DNA of 64,000 nt, taken from contig NZ_JACWMW010000001.1 in assembly GCF_014773275.1 (NCBI RefSeq), positions 620,001 to 684,000 of the forward strand. The letters run 5' to 3'. The position numbers were made by a program, and so were the translations under genes. The notes under the pieces were generated by a model that was not told where the DNA came from, did no database searches, and was given only the letters and a program-made list of their open reading frames with translations. Of this stretch, positions 1-10,524 are shown in pieces. The DNA comes from Mucilaginibacter rigui. Its GTDB lineage: Bacteria > Bacteroidota > Bacteroidia > Sphingobacteriales > Sphingobacteriaceae. Every line of letters starts with the position of its first letter. Position 1 is the first letter of the stretch.

Positions 1-982
1 TGAACGCAAACGACGCGTTAATAAATGGCTGACTAAGCCCATCGGCATAATTTTGTAATGTAGCGGCTTTTAAATAAGTCTTCCAATTGGCCATGCTAAC
101 AGATTTCAGCATAGCATTCAGCTTATCGTAATAAGCCGGTTGCGCCATATCTATCGAATCTGTTTTGACTCCTAATGTTGCGAGTAATACCGACCAGCCA
201 ATGTTTGCTTGTGTTTTGCCGATTGAAGCGATAGATACTTTATTGAAATTCGCATTTACATCCCTTAACTCGATGTTAGATTTACTGCCTTGAGCTAATT
301 GTTTTTCAATACTGTAAGCGATATCTGCATTTTTGATTGCCGTGGCACGGGTGTTTCCTGTCAGCTGAAATAATGTACTTAGATAAGTTTTATAAGCCTT
401 TTGAACCTGTAGTGTTGCCGAATCGGTTTTAAAGTAATACCCTTTTTCAGGTAGGCCAATGCCACCCTGGTAAACATGGGCAATATTTATCGAGCTGTTT
501 TTGTTATCAGGAGATATGCCGAAGCTGATCACCGAACGGTTGCCCGAAGTCATCTCAACGGCTACAAATTTAAGAAGCGCCGGTACACTGTTAATTGCAT
601 CAATGCGCGCCAAAATGGATCTGACAGGCTCATAACCTCTGCGGTTAATGGTAACCATATCCATACCCGAAGCATAAAAATCCCCAACCTTTTGTTCGAT
701 GCTGCCTGTCACATTCCTGGCTTTAGAAACGCTATCGAGGATGTTTTGCAACAACCGCTTTTGTGGTATGTTGAGAAACGAATAGGAGCCTACACCGGCT
801 TGATCGTTATCGATCTTCACCGTGTCATACCATCGCCCGTTTACATATCTAAAGAAATTGTCGCCCGGCTTAATAGCGGGGTCCAGGCCGGCTACATCCA
901 CAAAGTTTCTGTGCTGGGCAATAGAATTTTGGCATATGCTAAACATCGCCAATGACAAACACAACGTAAATAATTTTCTCAT
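1..982 (-). CDS. M13 (neprilysin/PepO-like) metallopeptidase, N-terminal part, cut by window edge
   Basis: The minus-strand frame is open from an ATG at 982 to base 1 without a stop, giving about 327 residues of an unfinished protein. It begins with a signal peptide (MRKLFTLCLSLAMFSI...) and then has the motif LDPAIKPGDNFFRYVNGRW, which is the start of the M13 peptidase N-terminal domain. M13 enzymes are zinc endopeptidases, exported in Bacteroidota; the HExxH and the ExxxD zinc motifs lie in the C-terminal third, which is outside this window. So the family is clear but activity cannot be judged here. A strong hairpin terminator sits between this gene and gap upstream, so it probably has its own promoter in the short interval before 982. 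Confidence 0.85.
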   Translation of the reverse strand, partial: MRKLFTLCLSLAMFSICQNSIAQHRNFVDVAGLDPAIKPGDNFFRYVNGRWYDTVKIDNDQAGVGSYSFLNIPQKRLLQNILDSVSKARNVTGSIEQKVGDFYASGMDMVTINRRGYEPVRSILARIDAINSVPALLKFVAVEMTSGNRSVISFGISPDNKNSSINIAHVYQGGIGLPEKGYYFKTDSATLQVQKAYKTYLSTLFQLTGNTRATAIKNADIAYSIEKQLAQGSKSNIELRDVNANFNKVSIASIGKTQANIGWSVLLATLGVKTDSIDMAQPAYYDKLNAMLKSVSMANWKTYLKAATLQNYADGLSQPFINASFAF

Positions 983-1043
983 AAAAAAGATTTGCTTAAA
1001 GGTAGTAAATGTAGGTGAGAGGCCAAATAACTGCCTATAAACA

Positions 1044-1078
1044 AAAAGCCCTCCCAACATAAGTTGGAAAGGCCTTTA
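1044..1078 (-). terminator. Rho-independent terminator downstream of gap
   Basis: On the minus strand an approximately 15-bp stem (AAAGGCCTTTCCAAC pairing with GTTGGGAGGGCTTT, including G-U pairs) with a 4-base loop is followed by a T run. It closes the pfkA-kinase-gap operon, 32 bases after the gap stop codon. Confidence 0.85.
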
Positions 1079-1110
1079 AAATTATTCTTGCCCTTTAGGG
1101 GCTGGAGCAA

Positions 1111-2962
<1,852 letters not shown>

Positions 2963-3949
2963 TTAAATTGATAATATATCTGCCATCTGCATCAGGTCAT
3001 CTTCTAACTTAAACTGATGCTGGGTAAGCGCCTCTTCAAGGCTTGTTAATTTTATGTGGTTAGCTTCAAGTCCAACCATCATTTGTGTTTTGCCATCTAT
3101 CATGGCGTTAACAGCGGCAAAGCCCAAACGGCTGCCCAGGATCCTGTCGAACGCCGACGGGCTGCCCCCGCGTTGCAAGTGGCCTAATATAGTAACTTTT
3201 ATGTCGTAAAACTTGATTTGTTTTCTAACTGCTTCAGCAAGGTCATAAGCGCCTCCGCTTTTATCTCCCTCGGCCACAATTACAATACTTGATGATTTTT
3301 TATTGTACTGGCCGGCTTTCAGGTTCTCTATCAGCATTTCAATAGCAGTATCACGCTCAGGTAACAATATGGCTTCTGCACCACATGATATGCCCGCGCG
3401 CAGGGCAATAGCACCAGAGTCGCGGCCCATTACTTCGATGAAGAAGAGGCGGTCGTGTGCATCGGCAGTATCGCGTATTTTATCAATAGCTTCAATAACC
3501 GTATTGGTGGCTGTATCAAACCCTAAAGTGTAAGTAGAGCCATAAAGGTCGTTATCAATAGTTCCGGGTACACCTATTACGGCAATGTCCGGATATTTTC
3601 TGGAGAAGCGCAGGGCGCCGGTAAAAGTACCATCGCCGCCTATAACTACAATGCCATCAATCCCGTTAGCCTTTAAGTTTTGGTAGGCAAGCTCCATACC
3701 TTCATCTGTACGGAAGGGAAGGCACCTTGCGGTTTTTAGTATTGTGCCACCAAGGTTTAAGATATTACTTACCGAACGGGTGTTCATATCGTACATATTA
3801 TTGTCGATAAGCCCCTGGTAACCCTGGCGGATGCCTGCTACCTGCAGGCCATGATAAATTGCGGTACGTACAACAGCCCGTATACATGGGTTCATGCCTG
3901 GTGCATCGCCACCCGAAGTAAGAACTGCTATCTTTGAAATTTTTTGCAT
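2963..3949 (-). CDS. pfkA: ATP-dependent 6-phosphofructokinase
   Basis: PfkA phosphorylates fructose-6-phosphate to fructose-1,6-bisphosphate, the committed step of glycolysis. The protein has 328 residues, within the normal range. Key motifs are LTSGGDAPGMN near the N-terminus (ATP binding), GGDGTFTG near residue 107, the catalytic PGTIDND, MGRDSG, and LGHLQRGGSPSAFDR. It is the first gene of the pfkA-kinase-gap operon. The promoter must lie in the 130-base divergent interval shared with the Nudix-type regulator at 4080, and a 6-4-6 palindrome overlaps the region just before its start, so direct control by that regulator is plausible. Confidence 0.96.
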   Translation of the reverse strand: MQKISKIAVLTSGGDAPGMNPCIRAVVRTAIYHGLQVAGIRQGYQGLIDNNMYDMNTRSVSNILNLGGTILKTARCLPFRTDEGMELAYQNLKANGIDGIVVIGGDGTFTGALRFSRKYPDIAVIGVPGTIDNDLYGSTYTLGFDTATNTVIEAIDKIRDTADAHDRLFFIEVMGRDSGAIALRAGISCGAEAILLPERDTAIEMLIENLKAGQYNKKSSSIVIVAEGDKSGGAYDLAEAVRKQIKFYDIKVTILGHLQRGGSPSAFDRILGSRLGFAAVNAMIDGKTQMMVGLEANHIKLTSLEEALTQHQFKLEDDLMQMADILSI

Positions 3950-3950
3950 T

Positions 3951-3966
3951 ATTTACTTAGGTAAAT
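3951..3966. promoter_or_regulatory. Candidate operator between pfkA and the Nudix-type regulator
   Basis: ATTTACTTAGGTAAAT is a perfect 6-bp inverted repeat around a 4-base spacer, lying immediately upstream of the pfkA start in the divergent interval. A second, imperfect one (GTGTCAAATTTACAC) lies close by at about 3987-4001. The position suits a repressor site for the adjacent regulator; this is inference only. Confidence 0.4.
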
Positions 3967-4079
3967 TTGTAGGTGCGAATATAGTGTGTCAAATTTACAC
4001 CATTAAATTTATTTATTTATTTTTACATTAAAAATTAAGCAATATATTTAAGCACAATTATAACCTAAATACATTTCCC

Positions 4080-4775
4080 TTGGAAGTAAAGTTACCTACA
4101 TTTAACTCAGTTTTTTCTATAGACTGTGTCATATTTGGTTTTGAGGCCGGTGAGCTGAAGATATTACTTATAGAACGTAACGAAGAGCCGTTTAAGGATT
4201 GGCTTGCCCTGCCCGGATATATTGTTGAGCAGGATGAGAGTATTGATAATGCTGCTGAACGAATCCTTTATGAGCTTACGGGCCTGCGCGATCTGCACAT
4301 GCAACAGTTTCATACATTTGGCGAAGTTAACCGCCACCCGCAGGGCCGTGTAATTACAGTTGCTTATTACGCCCTTATACGTATTAACGGGCAAAAAGAA
4401 GTTAAACCGGTTACTCAATATGCTAAAAACGCGTTTTGGCACCCGGTTAACGACCTGCCCAAACTGGCATTTGACCACAGCGAGATATTCGAAACCGGCT
4501 TTAACAAGATACGACGCAGGCTAAATTACCAGCCTATTGCGTTTGAATTATTGCCTGAGAAGTTTACACTTACACAACTGCAATCGTTATATGAAGCAGT
4601 GCTGAACAAAAAACTTGATAAACGTAATTTCCGCAAAAAGATGCTAAGCTACGGTTTCCTTAAAGAGTTGGATGAGAAGCAAAAAGGCGTATCGTACCGT
4701 GCCGCCAAACTGTACAAATTTGACAGACGCAAGTATACCAAGATCTTCCAGAACGATCTGAACCTGGATAAATAA
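4080..4775 (+). CDS. Nudix-domain transcriptional regulator (NrtR/AraR-like)
   Basis: The 231-residue protein has an N-terminal Nudix fold (residues about 10-140) and a C-terminal winged-helix part (about 150-231, with FRKKMLSYGFLKE and KGVSYRAAKLYKF). The Nudix box reads GYIVEQDESIDNAAERILYE and continues with LTGL: the catalytic REUxEE is replaced by RILYEL, so hydrolysis is unlikely and ligand sensing more likely. This combination matches the NrtR-type regulators, which in Bacteroidota control sugar or NAD metabolism. It is transcribed away from the pfkA-kinase-gap operon, which I infer to be a target. The start is a TTG at 4080; no better ATG lies in frame nearby. Confidence 0.8.
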   Translation: MEVKLPTFNSVFSIDCVIFGFEAGELKILLIERNEEPFKDWLALPGYIVEQDESIDNAAERILYELTGLRDLHMQQFHTFGEVNRHPQGRVITVAYYALIRINGQKEVKPVTQYAKNAFWHPVNDLPKLAFDHSEIFETGFNKIRRRLNYQPIAFELLPEKFTLTQLQSLYEAVLNKKLDKRNFRKKMLSYGFLKELDEKQKGVSYRAAKLYKFDRRKYTKIFQNDLNLDK

Positions 4776-4827
4776 GCGAGTCAGGGTTTTTAGAATCAAG
4801 AGTTAAGACAGGAATAAAAGTTCATGA

Positions 4828-4857
4828 AAAAGCCGCATCGATATCGATGCGGCTTTT
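4828..4857. terminator. Bidirectional terminator between convergent genes
   Basis: A perfect 15+15-base palindrome (AAAAGCCGCATCGAT and its complement) with A run on the left and T run on the right. It serves the Nudix regulator on plus and the BadF-type kinase on minus. Confidence 0.9.
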
Positions 4858-4909
4858 ATATTTTGCAAAGTCTTGATTCTTATGTCTTGACTTCTTGATT
4901 CTCTTTCAA

Positions 4910-5770
4910 TTACAATTGGCTTGGCGCTAATTCCAAATGGAATTTTACCAGGTTATCTATAGGCGAGCGGATGATGTTACCAACGGTCATGCCGTTTTCA
5001 GTACAAACTTCCTCAAGCACGTTACGGAAGTTGTAACCAACCGAACCTATACAGTTGAATGTGTATTTTTGATAATCAGGGTAGTGGGTAACCAGGTTGC
5101 GGAAAAAGTCTTCGAATGAAGTGCGTACCAGGTTACGTGAATATTCTATGTTCACAATGTTATCATAAACAAATTTGCTGAAGCTTGCGCAAAAACGGTT
5201 AGCGCGTGGCTGGGTATAAACAATCTCGTTTATATCATCAGGCGTAAGCTTAAAGGTTTCCCAAAAGTTTTTACGTACAGCCTCGGGCATATAGCCGCGC
5301 AGATAATCAATCAATAGCTTTTTACCAATATGGCAGCCGCTGCCTTCATCTCCAAGGATGTATGCACCTGAATCGATGTTGTTAATGATCTCTTTACCGT
5401 TATAAAGGCAAGTGTTGGTACCTGTTCCTAAAATGGCAGCAAAGCCTTCATTGTTACCCAATAAGGCACGTGCGGCAGCAAGCAGGTCATGGCCAATATT
5501 AACCCTGGATTTTGTAAAAACTGCCTTCATGGCATCTTCAACAATTTTACGCATTTCGGGAGTTGAACACCCGGCACCGTAATAGTTAACTTCGGTAATG
5601 TTGTCCTTCTCAAGATCGGTAGGCAGGCTTTCCTTTAACGATTGAATGATGTAATCAGTGCCTGAAAAATACGGATTGTAACCTTCGGTGTTAAAATACA
5701 CCTTTTTACCATCTTCGGTAACTAAACACCAGTTTGTTTTGGTGGAGCCACCGTCAGCAATTATGATCAT
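4910..5770 (-). CDS. BadF/BadG-type N-acetylglucosamine kinase-like protein
   Basis: A 286-residue ASKHA-fold kinase with an intact phosphate-1 loop DGGSTKTNW at residues 6-14, IGHD in the middle (catalytic Asp region), ILGTGTN as the second phosphate motif and GDEGSG for sugar/adenosine binding. Family members phosphorylate N-acetylglucosamine or related amino sugars in the cytoplasm; the true substrate cannot be read from sequence. It is monocistronic, preceded by a long AT-rich interval, and ends before a bidirectional terminator. The paralogue at 2114-2962 in the neighbouring glycolytic operon has lost the phosphate loop, so this copy is probably the active enzyme of the pair. Confidence 0.88.
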   Translation of the reverse strand: MIIIADGGSTKTNWCLVTEDGKKVYFNTEGYNPYFSGTDYIIQSLKESLPTDLEKDNITEVNYYGAGCSTPEMRKIVEDAMKAVFTKSRVNIGHDLLAAARALLGNNEGFAAILGTGTNTCLYNGKEIINNIDSGAYILGDEGSGCHIGKKLLIDYLRGYMPEAVRKNFWETFKLTPDDINEIVYTQPRANRFCASFSKFVYDNIVNIEYSRNLVRTSFEDFFRNLVTHYPDYQKYTFNCIGSVGYNFRNVLEEVCTENGMTVGNIIRSPIDNLVKFHLELAPSQL

Positions 5771-6142
5771 AAAATAAGTTTTTAAAAAAAAATTGGGTTA
5801 AAAGTATGATTAACTTATTGTAAAAAAAACACTTCTTAGTTTTAAAAAGTAAAAAATTGATATTCAGCCATTAAAACTTCTTATTAGTGCATGGTTTACA
5901 GCTTTTTTACCAAAAAATAAATTTTAATAAACAGCCCGATTAATAAGTTAATTCATGAAAATAATATTTGTCAGTTTTACATATAAAACACTAACCTTAT
6001 AGATAGTGCCGGTTTATAATAGAATGCAATTATATGTAATATTTTAACAAAATTCTGATAGTGCTGTTTTTTGTGACGGTAAATATATTATTGGCCTTAT
6101 TTTACAGCTAAATGCGGGTGTGTAATTTTAACGCAGTTGCTA
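5771..6142. other. AT-rich intergenic region without a visible gene
   Basis: About 370 bases with no convincing open frame on either strand. It contains poly-A/T stretches just upstream of the kinase start and presumably its promoter. I see no palindrome or repeat. Confidence 0.6.
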
Positions 6143-6173
6143 TTGCCTGTATCAACCAATTTTCGCATATTTG
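6143..6173 (+). promoter_or_regulatory. Putative Bacteroidota-type promoter of tRNA-Arg
   Basis: TTG at 6143-6145 is followed after 20 bases by CATATTTG at 6166-6173, which matches the Bacteroidota primary-sigma pattern TTG-N19/20-TAnnTTTG at all but one defined base. The mature tRNA begins 21 bases further on. Confidence 0.5.
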
Positions 6174-6193
6174 CACCGCGAAAAAATCGCGAT

Positions 6194-6267
6194 GGTCCCA
6201 TAGCTCAGCTGGATAGAGCAACTGATTTCTAATCAGTAGGTCTCAGGTTCGAATCCTGATGGGATCA
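6194..6267 (+). tRNA. tRNA-Arg (anticodon TCT)
   Basis: A full cloverleaf can be drawn. The acceptor stem GGTCCCA pairs with TGGGATC (one G-U), the D arm contains AGCTCAGCTGGATAGAGC, and the anticodon stem ACTGA/TCAGT holds the loop TTTCTAA with anticodon TCT. The T arm TCAGGTTCGAATCCTGA is canonical. The discriminator is A and CCA is not encoded. It reads AGA codons. Confidence 0.97.
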
Positions 6268-6271
6268 CTCC

Positions 6272-6306
6272 AAAGCCTCTTTAATGTAATTTAAAGAGGC
6301 TTTTTT
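6272..6306 (+). terminator. Terminator of tRNA-Arg
   Basis: AAAGCCTCTTTAA and its complement TTAAAGAGGCTTT form a stem around a short loop and are followed by a T run, 5 bases after the tRNA. Confidence 0.85.
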
Positions 6307-6620
6307 GTATCGATAGTTCACAGCCATCCGGCTAACTAATTAGCCTTTATTGCGGTTCTCCAAAATTTCTACAGAATATAACCTTAAATAGCATCAAATT
6401 AAGGTAGCTATGTTATATCCCCATAAATTAAAAGTATTTGCATTGGGTGTTAACAGCTCTAACGAGGACGATAACATGTCGATTAAAGGATTAAACGCTG
6501 GCAAATTGTGTTTGTAGAAATATACGGACCGGAAAAAGTGCGTGTAATATAGGTGTAGGCGTTGCCACGCACCATAGATCCATATAATTAAATAGGTAAA
6601 TAACCCCTAACACCTCTACA
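6307..6620 (+). other. Intergenic region with one doubtful 35-codon frame
   Basis: Between the tRNA terminator and the PAP2 gene. An ATG frame at 6410-6517 would give a 35-residue peptide (MLYPHKLKVFALGVNSSNED...) with no recognisable family. It could be a gene remnant or chance. Nothing else was seen. Confidence 0.3.
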
Positions 6621-7463
6621 TTGAAAAAAGTCATTTATATCATACTCTGCCTTGTTTGCTTTAAGGCCGAAGCGCAGGTGGCTGATACAGCAAAAAAAGT
6701 AAACATAGCTGATACGTTAAAGAAAGATTTGTTTACAGCACCCGATACTGTTAGGCATTTACGTAGTAAAGCCTGGGCATTGGTGCCCCCGTCTGTACTC
6801 ATTGCTTACGGAGCAAGCAATTTCTTTTTCCATCCGGTAAGGCGGCTTGACATCAGTATTAATAATGATATTAATGAGGATGCGCCCAATTTTAGGCATC
6901 ACCCAGAAAATTATTTTCAATATACACCAGTAGCATTGGTTTATGGGCTGAACTTAGTTGGCATACATGGCAAAAACACCTTTGTTGACCGTACCTTAAT
7001 ATTGGTAATGGCCGAAAGCATGATGGGGGTAGCAACATTTGGTTTAAAGAAAGTAACACACAGGTTGCGCCCTGATGGGTCCGATTACAATTCTTTTCCA
7101 TCCGGCCATACTGCCAACGCTTTTCTTGGAGCTGAGTTTATGGCGCAGGAACTGGGCGATAAATCTATTGGATACAGTGCAGTTGGTTATAGCTTTGCAA
7201 CGGCTACAGGTATTTTACGTATGTATAACCGCGACCATTGGTTTAGCGATGTTGTTGCCGGTGCCGGGTTCGGTATCCTGTCTGCAAAAGCTGCTTACCT
7301 GCTTTACCCTTATATACGTAACCGGCTTTTTAAAGCAGGCCGCGAAAAGGAGAATAACAGGGATGTACCTGAAGAGCTGAAGAAAGAATCTAAAAGTAGT
7401 TCTATTTTATTGCCATCATACAACCAGGGTACTTTAGGTTTGCAGTTTTCTATGCAGTTTTAA
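6621..7463 (+). CDS. Secreted/membrane PAP2-family phosphatase
   Basis: A 280-residue protein with a signal peptide (MKKVIYIILCLVCFKAEA). The three PAP2 motifs are present in order: KKVTHRLRP (KxxxxxxRP), PSGH in SFPSGHTANAF, and RDHWFSDV (the R..H...D block). The family removes phosphate from lipid phosphates such as undecaprenyl pyrophosphate or phosphatidic acid. The core hydrophobic segments lie around residues 50-65, 105-150 and 185-235. The start is a TTG at 6621, supported by the signal peptide that begins there. It stands alone, convergent with the RND efflux operon (its stop is 1 base from the RND stop). Confidence 0.88.
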   Translation: MKKVIYIILCLVCFKAEAQVADTAKKVNIADTLKKDLFTAPDTVRHLRSKAWALVPPSVLIAYGASNFFFHPVRRLDISINNDINEDAPNFRHHPENYFQYTPVALVYGLNLVGIHGKNTFVDRTLILVMAESMMGVATFGLKKVTHRLRPDGSDYNSFPSGHTANAFLGAEFMAQELGDKSIGYSAVGYSFATATGILRMYNRDHWFSDVVAGAGFGILSAKAAYLLYPYIRNRLFKAGREKENNRDVPEELKKESKSSSILLPSYNQGTLGLQFSMQF

Positions 7464-7464
7464 T

Positions 7465-10400
7465 TTACTCGCTTATTTTTTTTGCAAAAACATGGTTTTT
7501 GTAAAATACCCTTAACATACTTGGTAACACAATAAGTAATAATGGCAGCGCCGCTAAAAAGCCGCCTATAACTGCTATGGCCAAAGGCTGATGCAGTTGC
7601 GCACCGGCGCCTATCCCCAACGCTAAAGGCATCAGTGCTATAATTGCGCCCAGGGCGGTCATCAGTTTAGGGCGAAGCCGGGTTGATATGGAGTAAACAA
7701 TAGCATCATCTACGCTGCTTTCGCGCGCGCTTTCGCGGAATTGCCAAAAGGTGAAGATGGCGTTCTCGCCTATGATGCCCACGATCATGATCAACCCTGT
7801 GTAGCTGCCCACATTAAGCGGTGTATTGGTCAGAAATAAAGCAAGCAAACTACCGCCGATGCCTAAAACGGCTATAGCCAATATCAGCAACGCAATCCTG
7901 AACTGTTTAAACAGGAACAAGATCACCCCAAACACCAGCAGGCTTGCGGTTACCAGTATCATTAAAAGCTCTTTAAAACTTTGCTGCTGTTCGGCATAAG
8001 CGCCGCCATATTCTATGTGGTAACCGGGCGGCAGGTTTACTTTTTCGGCTATGCCTTTTTGTATGGCGGGGATTACGCTGCCCAGGTCGCTGTTCTCTAA
8101 CCGGGAGCTGATAACGCCCATGGCCTGCAGGTTCTCACGCTCAACTTCGGCATCCCCGGTACGCAAGTTCACGCTGGCAAGTTGGGTAATAGGTATCAGC
8201 CTGCCATCAGGTAAAAACAGGCTTAAGCGTTTTATACCCGCTACATCCTGCAGGCGGTTGCCCGGGTACACCATGCGGATAGGGGATTGCTGCTCGCGCT
8301 CAAATAGATTACCTATCACATTACCCTCCAATGCCGACTGTACTTGCAACTGCAAAGCGGCAGGCGTTATATTGTACTGGGCAAGCTTGGTGTAATCGGG
8401 CACAATATCTACAGATGGGCCGGCGATAACTATCCCGTCGAAAACATCGGCCGTGCCTTTTACATCCGTTACTATAGTAGCAACTTGTTTTGATAAAGCC
8501 TGTAGTTTTGCCTGGTCGTCACCAAAAATTTTTATTTCGATAGGTTGGGTTGATGTCATCAGGTCGCCTAACATATCGCCTATAACCTGTCCAAAGTCAA
8601 CCCGCAGGGCTGGTTGTGTGGCTTCAATATGCGCACGCAGGTCGCTTATCACTTCTTCTGATGTTTTACCGTGGCCTTTTTTTAGCTGGATCAGGTAATC
8701 GCCTGTATTGGGTTCGGTGATAAAAAAACCCATTTGTGTACCAGTACGGCGCGAGTAAGCAGCTACATCAGGTTCTTTGATGATTACCTTTTCTATCTCG
8801 CGCAACATACGGTCGGTTTCTTCTAAGGATGTACCGGGAGGGGAGGTGTAGTCTAAAACGATACTTCCTTCATCCATGTCCGGCAGGAAACCGGTTTCCA
8901 GTCTACCCGGGATAATGACGATAATCGCGACCAGTACCACAACTAAAACAATGCTCATGAATGGCCGCAGGATAAAGAACGATACCCAACGCTGTCTTTT
9001 CACCCCATGAGCTTCTTGCTTTTTGCCAACAGTATTCACTTCCGAGTTTTTGGTGAGCAGCAGGTATATTACCGGCAAACCAATCCAGGTTACAAAATAG
9101 GAGCAAACCAGTGTAATGATCATGGTGTTGGTCATTACCTTAAAATATTCACCTGCAACGCCAGTCATCAGCAAAAAAGGAATGAATATAGCGATGGTAC
9201 TAATAGACGAACCCACCATAGCCGGGAACAGGTAATTAATAGCCCGCTCTAAAAGAGTTATGGTTGGCTCTTCCGGGTGTTCCTCGTGCGTTCGGTGGAT
9301 CTGTTCTACCACTACTATGGCATCGTCTATGATAAGTCCTATGGCTGCCGCTATGGCGCCCAGCGTCATGATGTTTAGCGTGTACCCCGCAGCATATAAA
9401 ACAATCAGCGTAAAGCACAGCGTAACGGGGATGGTTATTAAAATAGTGGCGCTTGCCTTAACCGACCGCAGGAAAATGATAGCTACAATAATTGCCAATG
9501 CCAACCCTATCCATAAACTATCGCTAACACTTTTTACCGATTCGTTCACAAAATCGGCCTGTACGTAGTATGGCTTTATGGTTACGCCTTTTGGCAGCAA
9601 TTTTTGCAGGTCGGCTACCTTGGCTGTCATGGCCGCCGACAGATCTACCAGGTTAGCGTTTGGTTGTTTAATAACTGCTATTAGCACACCTTCGTGGCCG
9701 TTGGCATTTATCTTGGTGTACTCGATGCCTGGGTTCACCTGGATCTCGGCAATATCTTTTAACTGGATAACCCGCTTGCGGTTATTGCTCACCACCATGT
9801 TTTGCAGTTGCTCGCTGGTGTTAACGCTGGCATCGGTAACGGTTAGGTACAGCATCTTATAATCAGACAAATAACCGTTTGATTTGATGAACGCCGTTTG
9901 CGCAAGAGCGTTGGTTATTATATCGGGTGTTAAGCCAAGCGAGCTCATTTTTTGGCGGTTCAGCACCAGCCAATACTCTTTGGTTTTGCCGCCTATCACT
10001 CTGATCTCCGACACGCCATCTACCTGCGAAAGAAAGGGTTTTATGGTATAAGTAGCCAACTGTTTCAGTTCGATAGGTGAGAGGTTGTGGCTTTCCAGCG
10101 TGTACCCGCTTACCGGCAGGATGGAGGGGTTCATCTTCTCAACCGTAACATTTACATCGGGCGGTAGTATATTTTTTATCTGCGCTATGCGCGATTCGAT
10201 GCGTTGCTGGCTCAGGTCGATATCCGCATCCCAGTTCATATAAGCCGAGATCTCGCAGCTGCCGCGACTGGTGGTGCTGCGCACATAATGCAGGTCTGGC
10301 ACTTGCTTAACGGCGTTTTCAAGCGGTTTGGTCACCGTGACCATCATTTTGTTAACAGGCTGCAGGCCCGCATCAGCAATGATTTTTATTTTAGGGAAAG

Positions 10401-10524
10401 TAATCTCGGGGAATAATGAAGTTTGCAGCCGCGAATAGGCAAACCCGCCACCCAGCAGAATGATGAACAGCATTAAGCTGATGGGCTTTTTATGTGTGAT
10501 AAAAAAATTATTCAGGTTGTTCAT
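7465..10524 (-). CDS. RND-family inner-membrane efflux permease
   Basis: A proton-driven transporter of the AcrB/MdtB/CusA superfamily, 1019 residues from the ATG at 10524. I prefer this start to the upstream in-frame start at 10698 because it begins with the classical cytoplasmic helix MNNLNNFFITHKKPISLML and overlaps the adaptor stop codon as ATGA. TM4 carries GLIIDDAIVVVEQ; the paired aspartates are typical of drug-exporting or broad HAE-like permeases rather than the CusA/CzcA metal motif. Twelve membrane helices and two large periplasmic loops can be traced. It is the last gene of a TolC-adaptor-permease operon. The substrate is unknown; export of the nearby NRPS-PKS product is possible but unsupported. 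Confidence 0.93.
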   Translation of the reverse strand: MNNLNNFFITHKKPISLMLFIILLGGGFAYSRLQTSLFPEITFPKIKIIADAGLQPVNKMMVTVTKPLENAVKQVPDLHYVRSTTSRGSCEISAYMNWDADIDLSQQRIESRIAQIKNILPPDVNVTVEKMNPSILPVSGYTLESHNLSPIELKQLATYTIKPFLSQVDGVSEIRVIGGKTKEYWLVLNRQKMSSLGLTPDIITNALAQTAFIKSNGYLSDYKMLYLTVTDASVNTSEQLQNMVVSNNRKRVIQLKDIAEIQVNPGIEYTKINANGHEGVLIAVIKQPNANLVDLSAAMTAKVADLQKLLPKGVTIKPYYVQADFVNESVKSVSDSLWIGLALAIIVAIIFLRSVKASATILITIPVTLCFTLIVLYAAGYTLNIMTLGAIAAAIGLIIDDAIVVVEQIHRTHEEHPEEPTITLLERAINYLFPAMVGSSISTIAIFIPFLLMTGVAGEYFKVMTNTMIITLVCSYFVTWIGLPVIYLLLTKNSEVNTVGKKQEAHGVKRQRWVSFFILRPFMSIVLVVVLVAIIVIIPGRLETGFLPDMDEGSIVLDYTSPPGTSLEETDRMLREIEKVIIKEPDVAAYSRRTGTQMGFFITEPNTGDYLIQLKKGHGKTSEEVISDLRAHIEATQPALRVDFGQVIGDMLGDLMTSTQPIEIKIFGDDQAKLQALSKQVATIVTDVKGTADVFDGIVIAGPSVDIVPDYTKLAQYNITPAALQLQVQSALEGNVIGNLFEREQQSPIRMVYPGNRLQDVAGIKRLSLFLPDGRLIPITQLASVNLRTGDAEVERENLQAMGVISSRLENSDLGSVIPAIQKGIAEKVNLPPGYHIEYGGAYAEQQQSFKELLMILVTASLLVFGVILFLFKQFRIALLILAIAVLGIGGSLLALFLTNTPLNVGSYTGLIMIVGIIGENAIFTFWQFRESARESSVDDAIVYSISTRLRPKLMTALGAIIALMPLALGIGAGAQLHQPLAIAVIGGFLAALPLLLIVLPSMLRVFYKNHVFAKKISE

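Noticed and set aside
476-955. 159-codon plus-strand frame at the left edge
   Set aside because: It is antisense to the M13 peptidase frame, which has a signal peptide and family motif.
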